Shown here: one piece after another, positions 1 through 11,077 of the stretch
How the letters are laid out: every line of letters begins with the position of its first letter
How positions within the stretch are numbered: the first letter of the stretch is position 1
Source of the DNA: Chaenocephalus aceratus
Lineage: Eukaryota; Chordata; Actinopteri; Perciformes; Channichthyidae
DNA length: 64,000 bases
Assembly (NCBI GenBank): GCA_023974075.1
Contig: JAMFTG010000303.1
Location: 1 to 64,000 of the forward strand
Reading direction: 5' to 3'
Notes under the pieces: generated by a model
What the model was told of the DNA's origin: nothing
Database searches by the model: none
The model's input: the letters and a program-made list of their open reading frames with translations, nothing else
Program-made: the position numbers and the translations under genes

Positions 1-244
1 AGCAGCAAAGCTCTACAAACCTGTCTTCCTCACCTGCTCGTCTTCTTTAACTATTCCATCAGCGTCTACTTAGATCTGATGCTTCGCCGCCTGCAGAGCA
101 ACAGAGAATCTGACTCCACCTCTCATCACCTCCATCCTGATGATGCTAGTACCCACTTTACTGAACCCCGTTGGTGTATGGACTGAAGTTAAAGGAGGTG
201 TCACGCATGTGAAGAGGCTGCTGAGCTGCCGCAGAGACAGCTGA
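1..244 (+). pseudogene. Odorant receptor, 3' end (frameshifted copy)
   Basis: The last third of a fish odorant receptor, from the TM6 region (start of the KALQTC-type motif) to the stop at 242-244; the 5' part lies outside the window. It matches the complete gene at 23825-24772 closely at base level but has three one-base indels: an extra C near 120, an extra T near 171 and a missing T near 208. The TM7 and C-tail codons therefore change frame. I call it a pseudogene copy. Sequencing or assembly error is the main alternative, because substitutions are few and three single-base indels are clustered here. Confidence 0.8.
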
Positions 245-712
245 TCCCAACACTGTTTGATTGCCCCACACAAACATCCATGTAGACAGAAGCATTTGCT
301 GCACATCAGGGCAAACAGTGCGGCCCATATTCAGTTGATCACCACAATCATAACCTGAGAGCGGGAAACATTTTCTAGGCTCCCCGTCACCAAGAGGGTC
401 CTGTCAACTTCTATATCTAATACAATATGAATAGGTGACATAAAAGTAAAGAACCAAAATGTATGACAAATACAAAAACTAGAAAATAGAGAATAAACAA
501 ACAAAATATTAAGAATACCGTCAATACCGTTCCGGTTGCATAATATGTTTAAGGTACTAGAAGATTGTTTACTTATGTTAAACGTATATTTGAGGTTTTG
601 CATTTCTAAGGAAAAGGTTCCCAGAATTCTTCAAACATATTTAGTATTCCAGCGTGTGAGGTGGTCTACTAGGGACCGTGGTGGTTGTACAGCCTGCCGC
701 TGCAGGAAGGAA
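245..712 (+). other. Conserved odorant-receptor 3' flank
   Basis: Non-coding sequence also found after the ORs at 24773, 55015 and, in reverse, before 11077 and 63702. It begins with the block containing CCCACACAAACATCCATGTA and runs into the minisatellite. It shows the duplicated unit extends well past the stop codon. Nothing in it looks coding. Confidence 0.75.
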
Positions 713-1137
713 GGAGCTGTGGTATCTCTGAAACCACCGTGGAGCAGCAGCCTCACTGAAGGAGCTGTGGTATCTCTCTGAAACACCGTGGAGCAGCAGC
801 CTCACTGAAGGAGCTGTGGTATCTCTCTGAAACACCGTGGAGCAGCAGCCTCACTGAAGGAGCTGTGGTATCTCTCTCTGAAACACCGTGGAGCAGCAGC
901 CTCACTGAAGGAGCTGTGGTATCTCTCTCTGAAACACCGTGGAGCAGCAGCCCTCACTGAAGGAGCTGTGGTATCTCTGAAACACCGTGGAGCAGCAGCC
1001 TCACTGAAGGAGCTGTGGTATCTCTCTCTGAAACACCGTGGAGCAGCAGCCTCACTGAAGGAGCTGTGGTATCTCTCTCTGAAACACCGTGGTGCAAGCA
1101 GCCTCACTGAAGGATCTGTGGTATCTCTCCGTGAAAC
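713..1137. repeat. Minisatellite, 47-51 bp unit, copy 1
   Basis: About eight tandem units of the form GGAGCTGTGGTATCTC(TC)nTG followed by AAACACCGTGGAGCAGCAGC and CTCACTGAA. Unit length varies in steps of two because of an internal CT dinucleotide run. Its right end runs straight into the inverted repeat of the DIRS-like element. The same array follows the ORs at 25160-25350 and 56380-57137. Confidence 0.9.
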
Positions 1138-1367
1138 TATAAGTTACTTACGTAACCCCAGTGCTCAGAGTAACATGAAGTGAGATGTCTCACTATGGGA
1201 TGCGCCTCAACGCGAATCCACCCACCCTTTAAGTAGCTTGCCCTACGTCGCAGCGTCATTCAAAATAAGCACCTCTTCTCGCTTCGCCTTAGCAAGAAGG
1301 GCCGTCTGGTGAGACATCTCACTTCATGTTACTCTGAGGCCTGGGGTTACGTAAGTAACCTATAGTT
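1134..1367. repeat. Inverted repeat at DIRS-like terminus
   Basis: The left arm (1134-1192) and right arm (1309-1367) are near-perfect reverse complements of about 58 bp, sharing TTACTTACGTAACCCCAG and CAGAGTAACATGAAGTGAGA. The spacer is about 116 bp. Inverted terminal or internal complementary regions of this sort are typical of DIRS elements, which replicate through circular intermediates. Confidence 0.8.
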
Positions 1368-1439
1368 CTCATTCATAACACTCTGTTCGATGTCACTATG
1401 GGATATTGAAACTCCCGTATTGCTAGACATGCTTATCTC

Positions 1440-2441
1440 TATAAATCACCAAAACAACCAGAACTTAACAGGTAGAACTCTGTCTCAACACGGGGCCCAG
1501 CACTGCGTGGGCCACACTTGGAGCGGAGACATCTAGCCTGTAAAAGTGGACAAAAGTGAGCGGTGAGGACCAGCTCGCTGCTGCACAATGTCTTGGATGG
1601 AAACGCCCAGGATGTAGCCAGTCCACGAGTAGAATGAGCACGCAGGCCCGTTGGTGCCTGCAAACCCTGACTCGTATGAGCCAGAGCAATCACTTCCACA
1701 ATCCAGTGGGAGAGCCGTTGCCTGGTAACGGGCTTGCCCTTATGAGGGTTAGCCTAGGATACAAAGAGTTGGTCATTGCATCGAAACTCTCTTGACCTGT
1801 CCATATAGGTGCGTAAAGCACGAACTGGACACAGCAAATTCGGCCGCTGTTCCTCAGAGGATCACAGTGACGGAGGAAATGCCTCAATGTCAATGGGGGT
1901 ACATGAGCCAACCACCTTAGGTACAAAGGGTTGGGCTTCAGCAACACTCTCGTTTGCCCCGGGGCAAACTGAGTGCATGAAGGATGTACAGAGAGCGCAT
2001 GAATGTCACTTGACTCGCTTGGCAGATGCCAGAGCCAGTAACAACACTGTCTCAGTGACAGGTGCTGCCACGGCTGCCCTCACAGCAGCTGATATATCTC
2101 CGCCAGCCAGTACATTGCAGGCCAGTGTGGAGCTATTAGGATCAGTGTGTGGCGTTGTTCTCTCACTCTGGCCAGAGTTGGGGGTATCAGAGCCAGGGGT
2201 GGGAACGCGTACAGAAGGACCGAGGCCAAGCGTGTGCGAGCGCGTCCACGCCTAACGGTGCGTTTAAATCGCGCATTGAAAAGAACAGCTGACATTGAGC
2301 GTTTTCTTTTGATGCGAACAGATCCACCGCGGCCGTAACGCACCCACAGCTGACTCACAATTGTTGGCTGTAGAGTCCAGTCTGCATATAGTGGTGCACC
2401 TCTGGACAGCAGATCTGCCCCGAGGTTCATCACTCCTGGTT
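1440..2441 (-). pseudogene. DIRS tyrosine recombinase and RNase H tail remnant
   Basis: Reading leftwards from 2441, the start continues the RNase H end (short stretch LGADLLSRGAPLYADWT). A recombinase-like region follows, with VRALRTYMDRS, GKPVTRQRLSHWI and RAHSTRGLATSWA; the last contains the HxxR catalytic motif of DIRS recombinases. The terminal part with the catalytic-Tyr-like FVHFY lies in another frame (near 1520-1560), so the gene is frameshifted. In an active element the recombinase would integrate circular DNA without a target duplication. No intact frame remains. Confidence 0.7.
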
Positions 2442-4435
2442 AGGGTTGGGTATCGTTTGAATTTCCACGATTCTGATTCCGATTCTACTTTTCGATTCCG
2501 GTTAACGGTTCTCAAATCCGATTCTTTGAGGGGCAGGGTACAAAAATTATTAAGTTCTTGTTGAGAAAAACAAGCATATCTGCTTCTCAGGCATACCAGT
2601 GTTGCGAGGTTGGGGTTTTTACAACCCAACTCCTCACCGCGTGTTGTTTTTGACGAGTCCTGCTTGAAATCATAACAGGGAAGGAATTAGAAGACACCAG
2701 GATACCAGTTAAACAATAATCCGTTTTAATTAAACAAAGTAGTATAATGCAATACGATATAATATAATACATTACTATACAATTCAAAGAGTCATATAAG
2801 CAATGTGTGGAGTACTCCCGCCCTTATTCACGCACTGCGGACATCCTATTCGTCTTGTCAGCGCTTGAAGAAGAGACCCAACCACCAGAAAAACATTTCC
2901 CTAATACAAAGAAGGGGTGTCGTTTCATTGGGGAGATACCAAAACGCTATCTCACAGGGAAATCAGTGGCCTGGCAGCTTTGAAAGCCACAGGTGTTGGG
3001 AAGGCACCTCATTAAAACTCAAGGAAAATGTCCCTCCCCATTTGTAAAACATATCGATGGTTTACCCCAGAAAACATTATCAGGGATAATCTTTACACTC
3101 CAAACAGAAATCACCCTTAATTCTGCATCTTCCTTCTTCACAAATAGCTTAAAACACTCTTTTGATAAACAGGTAAAAAGTCAAAGAAAAAAACTATTGT
3201 GCTCATCTATTCTAACAAAAAAGGGAACATTGTTTCAGAAATCTATAAAAAACCTCTCTATATTGGAGAGGAAAAATGTACCTTTTGTTCCTTCAACCAT
3301 TAACACACAGGAATGTATAAACTCACACATATACTTATTCAAGATACATAGATTTCCTTAAAACCTGGCCTGCCAGAGATCTCAAACAGAATTTCCTCTC
3401 CCCTGGCCCACTCACCCTGTGCTGCATACCTCGACCTCCCCCACTGCAATAAAACTTATTTTACAGCCCTTTGTCTCTCGCCATTTTAGTCCTCAAATTT
3501 ATGAAAGGATAAAAACAGAGAAATCACTATAAAACACAAACACAGGTATTGCTTGAACAGTATTCACTTAACTGCTACCATTTGATAATTACCAGGGAAC
3601 TCAACAGACCTCTTTTAATGTCTGGAAATTGCAACAAGACTTTCTGCCCTTTTACATGTATCACAGTTCTTTGGTACAATATCTCACATCAGTTTCCACA
3701 CCAGGAAGAAATGTTTGAACATTTTAAAGCAAAATGCTTCAATCTGGTGCACTTTAAGCAGAATTACTAGACTAGATCTAGGGGGTACAACTCTAAACAT
3801 CCATTTGAATAATTAAATAAGTATGTGAGCATAACCAATAACCCATAGCCAATAACAAATACATGTAACATTTTATTTTGTTGTTCATTCATATCTTATT
3901 TTATTTATGCATATTTTGTATCTCTCCAGTTTAAAACGATATGTCTGGTTTACTGTCCTATAGTTTACATTGGAATGATTTCAAACCTGTTTTATCCCAA
4001 TCATTATAAAGGAGAGCCTTGGAAATATGTGTTTACATAAATTGTGATCAAAACGTTTGAGACCCACTGAGATAACTTAGACTAAAGTGAACTATCTAAC
4101 ACTCCGAGTCCTTCACCTCACTGAGCTGTCGTTATCAGCCTCAGTCTGACTGGAGAGGACTCTCCCTCCACATCATTGTAGAAACATCTACTTCTTCCGT
4201 TAGAGCAGCTAGCAACGGGCCGGCCCTTATTATACATCCATGGCCGGCCCTGGTCTCAGGTTACGCTGTAGGAAGTGTAGGTACAACGCTACATTTCCCG
4301 CCTCGCCGCAGTCATACACTAGGCTACGGAGAGCGGCGAGAAACATTTCCTCAGGCATCGAAAAGCGGAACCGAAATTCACATTTCTAAATGATGCCGTT
4401 GGAATCGAAATGTTGGTTCTCGGTACCCAACCCTA
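2442..4435. mobile_element. hAT non-autonomous element (TAGGGTTGGGTA termini)
   Basis: The termini TAGGGTTGGGTATCG and CGGTACCCAACCCTA are inverted, and an 8-bp direct repeat CTCCTGGT flanks them at 2434-2441 and 4436-4443. Both are hallmarks of hAT transposons. The 1994-bp interior is AT-rich; no transposase domain is recognisable. A stretch at 3400-3500 with AATAAAAC and TTTGTCTCTCGCC could be a further nested LTR-like piece, but its boundaries are not clear. Removing it rejoins the DIRS-like element. Confidence 0.85.
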
Positions 4436-5652
4436 CTCCTGGTACGTGCGTCGCTCTCAGAGAGAGGAGACGTCCGCAGCTCCATAAGATCAGTTTGCGT
4501 GCCAGCATGTGTAACTTGAGAGAACGCAAACCCCCTTGGAGGTTTATATACGATATTGTGGTCGTGTTGTCTGTCCTCACGAGGACATGATGTCCTCCGA
4601 GAAAAGGCAGAAAGTGTTTCAGGGTGAGGAACACCGCTAAAAGCTCCAGATAATTTATGTGTGGCCGTTGGAGGTCTCTGCTCCAGATACCCCTCACAGG
4701 TCGACCTTTGTATGCCCCCCCAGCCCGTCAGACATGTGTCTGTGGTGACCACCTTCCGCGATAGAACAGCACCTATAGGCACGCCCCGTACTAGAAAAGT
4801 CGGTTGCAGCCAGTGGCGCAGTGCCATTACGCATTTCATAGTGACCATCACTCTCCGCGCGCCATGACGCACGGGGTCCAGTCTGAGGGCAGCTACCCAG
4901 CGCTGAAACTCCCTCATGTGTGAGCGTCCCAGTCGTAACACCAGGATGGCTGACGCCATGAGCCACAGTAACCGCAGACATGATCTGAAGAGAACATATT
5001 TGCGTGGCTGGAAATGAGCGAGGCAAGCCCTGAAGGCTTTCACTCTCTCCGTTGACAGGCGGGCTGTAAAGGGCACCGAATTCAGGCGTAGGCCCAGGAA
5101 GAGTACAGTCTGGGCTGGGGACAACATGCTCTTTTCTGTGTTTATTACGAAATCCAGGTCGAGCAGGTATTTCACGAGGACATTCGTCTGCGTAATAGCC
5201 TCTTACTCCGACTGTGCGAGAAGGAGCCAATCGTCCAGATAAGTTGCCAGGCGAATACCCTGTTGTCCTTAACGGGGCTATCGCGGCTTCCGTACACCGT
5301 ACAAACACTCGTGGGCTGAGAGACAGATCGAAGGAAAGTACTCTGTACTCGTAACAGACACCCTGAAAGGCGAACCTCAGATATTTCCTGTGTGGATAAT
5401 ATACTGGGATGTGGAAATACGCGTCTTTCAGGGCGACTGATGTGAACCAATCGTTTTGGCGCACGAGACGCAACAGAGATGTGTGAGTGAGCATTCTGAA
5501 TTTGTATCTTTTGAGATATTTTGCTCAGAGCCCTCAAATCTAGTATAGGCCGAATCCCGTTCCCTCCCCGTTTGGGAACGAGGAAATACTTGGAATAAAA
5601 GCCGCTCTGACTCTGTTCGGAGGGTATTATAGATATAGCCTTCTTGTCTAGT
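4436..5652 (-). pseudogene. DIRS reverse transcriptase-RNase H remnant
   Basis: Minus-strand reading shows RT blocks SGFYSKYFLVPKRGG, DWFTSVALKDAYFHIPVY and FQGVCYEYRVLSF, then an RNase H region with NYLELLAVFLTLKHF and VRTDNTTTISYIN. The pieces lie in at least three frames, and the expected RT active-site block (YLDD-type) is lost across a frameshift near 5230-5270. It would copy element RNA into DNA if intact. It is truncated on its 5' side at 5652 and cut by the hAT on its 3' side. Confidence 0.82.
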
Positions 5653-5880
5653 AGCGAGACAGGATCTGAGTACTTCTACTTTTACTCAAGTACAATATCT
5701 GAGTACTTATTCCACCTCTGGTAGCGTATTAGCCTGAATTGTAGCCACAAAATCACGCAGAGCTGCATACAAATAGACTCACAATGGTAACAAGTGGAAA
5801 ATAATATTTACAAATGTGTACAATGATTTGTAGGTAATTTTGACTACTCAAGACACCTGACTATACATATTCAAAGGAAG
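5653..5880. repeat. Dispersed repeat, also inside ERV-A
   Basis: Contains AGTACTTCTACTTTTACTCAAGTA and GTAGGTAATTTTGACTACTC. It is the reverse complement of about 29885-30090 inside ERV-A. The same repeat resumes at about 6800-6870 (matching 29815-29885), so 5881-6798 looks like an insertion. Class unknown; probably a non-autonomous DNA element. Confidence 0.6.
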
Positions 5881-6214
5881 ACTGTGTTCATTCTACAATT
5901 ACATGGGAATAACACTAGAACCACCATCGGGTCAATTTGACCCACAACTGTTTTTTTATTGTATGTAACTTTTTTTCAATAAAATATTAAAGTCTCCACA
6001 GTCTGTGACTTTTCCTGAAAGTATGTTATGTAGCACCCTCTGTTGTTAAAAATGGTCAATATGAAGTCAGATTGAAGAAGCCATTTATATCTATTTCCGC
6101 CAGCTGGTCATATTGACCCCACCCCTTTTCGCGCTACTGGTTTTGTGTTTAAACCATAGGTGTAAACATAAACATGACGTGTTGCTATAGCAACACCCTG
6201 TCTACGGCGGGGTC
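5881..6214. other. Possible inverted-repeat element, no gene
   Basis: Contains CACTAGAACCACCATCGGGTCAATTTGACCC on one side and GGTCATATTGACCCCACCCC with GCGCTACTGGTTTTGTG on the other. This suggests a small TIR element, but neither ends nor a target duplication can be fixed. Confidence 0.3.
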
Positions 6215-6366
6215 CGAGAGAGGGAGAAGATAGAGATGAGATAGTAGATAGGATAGAGATAGAGAGATGAATAAGAGATATGATAGAGATAGAGAGAGAT
6301 ATAGAGAGATAGAGATATATAGATATATATATAGATAATAGATATATATATAATATATATATATAT

Positions 6367-6410
<44 letters not shown>

Positions 6411-6500
6411 TACAAGTCCTCGCCTAACCTAGCCTTCAAGAAGTGCGGATGAAGACTGTAATAACACACTTTTTTTTCTTATATATATATATATATAGCG
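6215..6500. repeat. GAGATA/TA-rich microsatellite tract
   Basis: Imperfect GATAGAGA repeats grade into long (TA)n runs, broken by a short unique piece at about 6409-6470, and end with another TA run near 6480-6498. Low complexity; slippage-prone and hard to assemble. Confidence 0.9.
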
Positions 6501-7454
6501 ACAGTCTGTAGTGAAGGAGCGCGCTCCGCAGCAAACAGCTGTTTGCTTTTCACCCAACAACGACAACCGCCTTACAAAATTGCTTGTCAAAATACCAATA
6601 CCACAGGACCATTTATTTTTTTTAAGCAATATTTTTAGTGGCCCGAGCAGGCAAGTTGAAATTACGTTATGCTGGCCGGGGTGTGTCTAAATAGTGCTTC
6701 CGGGCCAGCGGGCCATTTATAATGTCGAGCCCTGTATATCATATGAAAAGCTGAGAGTCCACAGATTCTATTGGTATACGTTTCATCCCTGTGCGATCAA
6801 CAGAATATTAAACTTGTTTCGGCAAATTCAGATGATAAATACAACTTTGAAGCTTGTAAAGGCATAATTACAAGCGGAGAAAGGAGTAATTTAACGTCAC
6901 AGCAAGCGTAACAACAAACGGTGTTTCTTGTGAGTGTTTACACAAACACACAAACGCAAAAATACACAAACACACACACACACACACACAAGCTCCGAGC
7001 TTCCCCCAGACCAGTAATACAACGAAAATGTGTCTTCGGGTCAATGTGACAGATTTCGATAGAGCAAGTCACATTTGGTTTAGGCTCGAACATACTACCA
7101 GTAGAAATACATTGCTTTTAAAATCGTTCTGTGGCGAATCAATAGATTATATTTGTGACTATAACACGAAATGCCGTGAGAATTACTGGGTTGAATTACA
7201 AGTGAGTGCTTCATCCTCTGAACACCACAGAATGGCGACTGTAACGCACATAAATGATTGTCCCCTGCAATTATTATCCCTCATGGAGTTCGCTATTCAG
7301 CTCGCTAACGTTAGCGTAAACAAACGTAACATGCAACGTTAGCCTAATGTAAAATGCTCTACTACGGCGTACCTTTCATGTGGCTCGTCAGCGCAAACTT
7401 TGCAGGAGGCTACTCGTGGGCTTGACCCTCGGCTTGTATTTGTCAGCGCCATAT
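6501..7454. other. Spacer without recognised gene
   Basis: Includes a hAT-like end (TTTATAATGTCGAGCCCTG near 6735), part of a dispersed repeat at 6800-6870 and an (AC)n run near 6968-6990. The 104-codon frame at 7028 matches no family I know, and its bases at 7083-7205 reappear in damaged form at 37545-37660, so it is probably repeat sequence. Confidence 0.4.
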
Positions 7455-7704
7455 TTAATAATAATGCATTACATTATTTATTAGAGCGCTTTTTACAGGT
7501 GCTCAAAGCGCCTTACAAGTACACATTACACAAATTAGACATGTAAGAGTCATTACTGCGGACATTACCCACAGGAGCGGGTTAAGTGTCTTGCCCAAGG
7601 ACACAACGGCCTGACGCAGTGGCGGCCGAGGCGAGATTCGAACTGGAGTTCACCAACGCCCCTTGATCTGATGACCAACGCTCTAACCACTGCGCCAAAA
7701 CCCA
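7455..7704 (-). mobile_element. tRNA-derived SINE with LINE-like tail
   Basis: On the minus strand an RNA polymerase III A-box-like TGGCGCAGTGG (7697-7687) and a B-box-like AGTTCGAATCT (about 7640) lie at tRNA spacing. A central TTGGGCAAGACACTTAACCC block follows. The tail GGCGCTTTGAGCACC and AAAAAGCGCTCTAATAAATAATG resembles fish LINE 3' ends, which lets such SINEs borrow LINE machinery. It is not a working tRNA gene. Its flanks share an imperfect TATTTA direct repeat. Confidence 0.75.
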
Positions 7705-8020
7705 CCCTATTTAGTATTTGTCTTCTGCTAGCCAACCTCCTGGCACACAGTCATCTATCACTCTCATCAGAATGCCCATGTCGGTTACACACGTAACAAA
7801 AATACTTGCAGGTCGCGCGCATAGTGCGGGAAGGCCTGAGCGGAGCTGTTTTATGTAAAGCGAAGCAATTAAGTGCGCTCCGACTTCTTTATTTTCTTTT
7901 AATCTAAAAAGCGAAGTAAAGCATTTACATTTTCAAGCACTTTATCCCAAATTCAAACATTTTCAAGGATTTCAAGCACCCGTACGAATCCTGAGTTGTG
8001 AATGTAAAAGTTCAAATGTA
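7705..8020. other. Spacer, nothing recognised
   Basis: No open frame, repeat structure or terminal signal that I can assign. It ends where the duplicated OR-flank sequence begins. Confidence 0.4.
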
Positions 8021-10850
8021 CACGGAGTATTGCACACCAAAGCCTACTGACTTTAACACTACATCTATAGACATCGAGATATTACTATTGCTGAATATTA
8101 AATGAAGGTACAGTGATTTTAATAAGTTTTGTTTACAGACGTGAGTTGGTATGACAACATCCGGAACTACCGTAAATGATAACTGCCGTAAATTATTTCC
8201 AGTATTATTAAAGTAATGAATTACAGCCGTTAAAAATGCAATAAATAAAAAGTTATGAAAGCGATAAGGAGGAGAAAAGGCGTGTGGATGTAAGCAATGA
8301 ATGTAAAATGTAGAAATCCTCTGTTTAACGCGATCTCGGACATTGAAGACTAAGGCGGGGCCCCCCTTCTTCAGCACGAGAGAGGATATAAGGCGGCGGG
8401 TTGAGCACAACTCTGCCCTTGCTTCTTCGCAGCTGCCACCACCGAGACAACACCGGCATTTGTCTCTTCTTTACCCTTCTGCTTGTCCTATTGCCACGTT
8501 ACTTAATTAAAGTACCCATTTTGAACCTTCTCAGAGACTCCACTTTATTTTAAGTTTCTCTCCTGGGAGCGAGAGGAGCGTCACAGTTTTCTTCAATACT
8601 CAGTGTTTCTGTTAGCCGGTATTTGACTGTAAAAATGGTAGAATATAAATCTCTCCGGTCATGTTGTACAGTACAAATAATACGCTGTAAGCACAATTGA
8701 AAGTGTATCAAAATACTTTTAATAGACAAGTCAGCACCTACGCACCAAGTTTATGTTAAAGAGCAACTTGCAGGTTTTGAGCCACCACTGCTACATTTCT
8801 CTCCGATGGCCGTTATTTCTTCTAATCCTTGGCTGCTCCTGGTCTCGTAGACGCCTAGCAGTCTCAGAATGATATGGTTGTGGTCCGTCATATGCATTCA
8901 AATATACATTTTCAACCTCTTCCGTGTCAAAACTTCTATTGTGATCCATGTTTATTCATACGTTAGACCGTCCGCTCTCCCTGATGTGACGTCACACGCG
9001 GGAGGTCACGCGGGTGGTCTTTTTTTATGCGGAAGTAAAAATGTCTTGCAAAAACGACTCCAGATGTCACTGTAGAATATATTTCTGTATATTTTTTGGG
9101 AAATCTAGTGTATACATCATTGTCCTACACATTTATTCACAGTAGGGCCTGGCTCATTTCGTGGCATCTGCAGGCAGTGGCAAGTACTTCCGGCATATGC
9201 CACCGATGCCACAACTTGCCGAGGCATCTGCCTTTACTCAACGGGAGATGCCACAAGATGGCAGAGTAAGAGAAGCTTTACTGTAGCTGCCACTCGCCTT
9301 CCGTGGCAAATGCTGCTATTTAAACCCGTATTTATCGTGTAAAATGTTGTTGTTTAGGCATGACTTTATCGAACTGATCTGTACACAGGACTGATGTGCA
9401 ATCTCTATTTTTCAAAAAGATTATACATCATCATTTCTATTCAATTTTACTTGGAGCATGGTTTGCTAAAATAAACAAACCTGTTATATTTATGATGAAA
9501 TATTGGCGAGTGAGGGTTGCAACGCCCTTGGCAATTGTCGCTTCTTGAGGGTAGTTTCCACTGCTTGCTACGATAAACCAGGTGTATTATTACTAGTAAA
9601 GACAAATAATTAACAAATAAATATCTGTATGGACACAGCAACGTGTACACTGGTGTTATTAGACTTGGCTACAGACTTAGGGCAGCTGTAACTGATTGCA
9701 GTTGCCACTGCTAGTGAGATGCTAAGGTTTACTTTATAAATTAGGCAAAGGACAGTTATATCTGCCCCATGCCTTCAGCAGCAGCAGGCCATTCACTTTG
9801 ATTTTATCCCGTTATGAAATGTCATCATTTCGACAATAAAGAAATGCTACATAAACGTTATCTTGCACGTTTTATCGAACCATCTCCGTTTCTAACTTTC
9901 AATATATTTTAAAAGAGATCTCTCTCTCACTGCGTGCGGGGGCGGGGCCTCACAGACATGCTGCTGCACTGTGCACACAGCTCTGCCGGTAATGAATATT
10001 ACATTTTGTGAGGAAACGTTTCCACCAATAAGTATTCACTTCAGGTTTACGAAAGTAACTGTAATCAGATTCAATCAAATGTAACGCGAGCTGAATACAG
10101 TTAGGCTACTTGATTTTTATATTCTGATTACGTAACGCCGTTACATGTATTCCGTTACAACCCAACCCTGTGGACAGATCATCAGTCCTGTGTACAGATC
10201 AGTTCGATAAAGTCATGCCTAAACAGCGACATTTTACACGATAAATACGGGTTTAAATGGCAGCATTGGCCACGGAAGGCAAGTGGCAGCTACAGTAAAC
10301 CTTCTCTTACTCTGGCATCTTGTGGCAACTCCCGTTGAGCAGCGGCAGATGCCTCGGTAAGTTGTGGCATATGCCGGAAGTACTTGCCACTGCCTGCAGA
10401 TGCCACGAAATGCGCTTGCTGTCTCTCTTTATTCACTGGGGTCTCTAACCTGCAAGTTGCTCTTTAAACAGATGTTTATGATTCTTATACGTTTAGTTCA
10501 GCAGGACAATCTCCACATATTAACACCTCTTAATGATTTCTAAAGTAAAAAGCTTATTAAATGAGTGGAGTTGTCGTCTTTGTCCAGCACAGTGATTGAG
10601 AGAGGGCGTTGAGTTGCCAGTCAGATTACATTAGAGGCCGTAACGAGGACACAACGGGTATTTCCCCGCGGGACCCGAAGAGCTGTCTCCTGGTGTGTTT
10701 TATTCATAATAAGTAATATTGCACAATGACCAAGAAAGACGGATGTTTGAAATATAATTAAACGTCTCTGAGGATCATGTCCATCCCGAATAAGTGAAAG
10801 ATTGGGTTTTTCTGGTTAATTAAATGTGTGCTCTGTCATGAACAACCAAC
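8021..10850 (+). repeat. OR-unit upstream flank, copy 0 (no OR attached)
   Basis: Matches 40754-42800 of the plus-strand unit at 45514 and, inverted, 14150-17000 of the unit at 11078, but carries a Mutator-like insertion at 9141-10427. It lacks the piggyBac element (AATATTAAATGAAGG is uninterrupted near 8095). At about 10846-10853 it stops abruptly and joins the 3' flank of the minus-strand OR. A GC-rich segment at 8340-8470 (GGATATAAGGCGGCGG) looks promoter-like, and relatives occur at 14940, 18750 and 41600. Confidence 0.75.
9141..10427. mobile_element. Mutator-like (MULE) non-autonomous element
   Basis: Long terminal inverted repeats of about 250 bp (9141-9396 and 10180-10427) share TTTCGTGGCATCTGCAGGCA and AAGTACTTCCGGCATATGCC. 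The flanking direct repeat TTTATTCAC (9132-9140 and 10428-10436) is 9 bp, and the empty site is preserved at about 42389-42400. Long TIRs with a 9-bp duplication fit the Mutator superfamily. No transposase frame is visible inside, so it would need a helper. The outermost 14 bases of the two TIRs match poorly. Confidence 0.8.
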
Positions 10851-11077
10851 CTTTTGGTTCTTTACTTTTATGTCACCTATTCATATTTTATTAGATATAG
10901 AAGTTGACAGGACCCTCTTGGTGACGTGGAGCCGAGAAGGAGGCCTAGAAAATGTTTCCCGCTCTCAGGTATGATTGTGGTGATCAACTGAATATGGGCC
11001 GCACTGTTTCTCCTGATGTGCAGCAAATGCTTCTGTCTACATGGATCTTTGTGTGGGGCAATCAAACAGTGTTGGGA
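10851..11077 (-). other. OR 3' flank (minus-strand gene)
   Basis: Reverse complement of the 3' flank seen at 245-440 and 24773-25080. The terminal minisatellite is missing here because the copy 0 upstream sequence is joined on. Confidence 0.7.

Larger units (their letters stand above)
1134..5652 (-). mobile_element. DIRS1-like tyrosine-recombinase retrotransposon, degraded, split by a hAT
   Basis: On the minus strand the order is reverse transcriptase (from 5652), RNase H (to about 4386), then a tyrosine recombinase remnant (about 1980-1440) and an inverted-repeat terminus (1134-1367). This is the DIRS1 layout and it lacks LTRs and an integrase. The 5' side (right edge) is cut off at about 5652 where an unrelated repeat begins. 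Several frameshifts are present. A hAT element at 2442-4435 interrupts the segment between RNase H and recombinase. The element sits in the minisatellite of an OR unit. Confidence 0.8.

Noticed and set aside
2805..3361. ORFs of 80 and 122 codons inside the hAT at 2442
   Set aside because: Composition is low-complexity and AT-rich with no transposase or other motif.
7028..7342. 104-codon ORF as a small host gene
   Set aside because: No recognised domain, and part of it recurs in damaged form at 37545-37660, which suggests dispersed repeat.
7560..7697. tRNA gene on the minus strand
   Set aside because: A and B boxes are present but the acceptor stem is not convincing and the LINE-like tail shows it is a SINE.
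8012..8410. 132-codon minus-strand ORF
   Set aside because: Lies in duplicated OR flank and is not kept open in the copies at 14930-15240 or 41450-41660.
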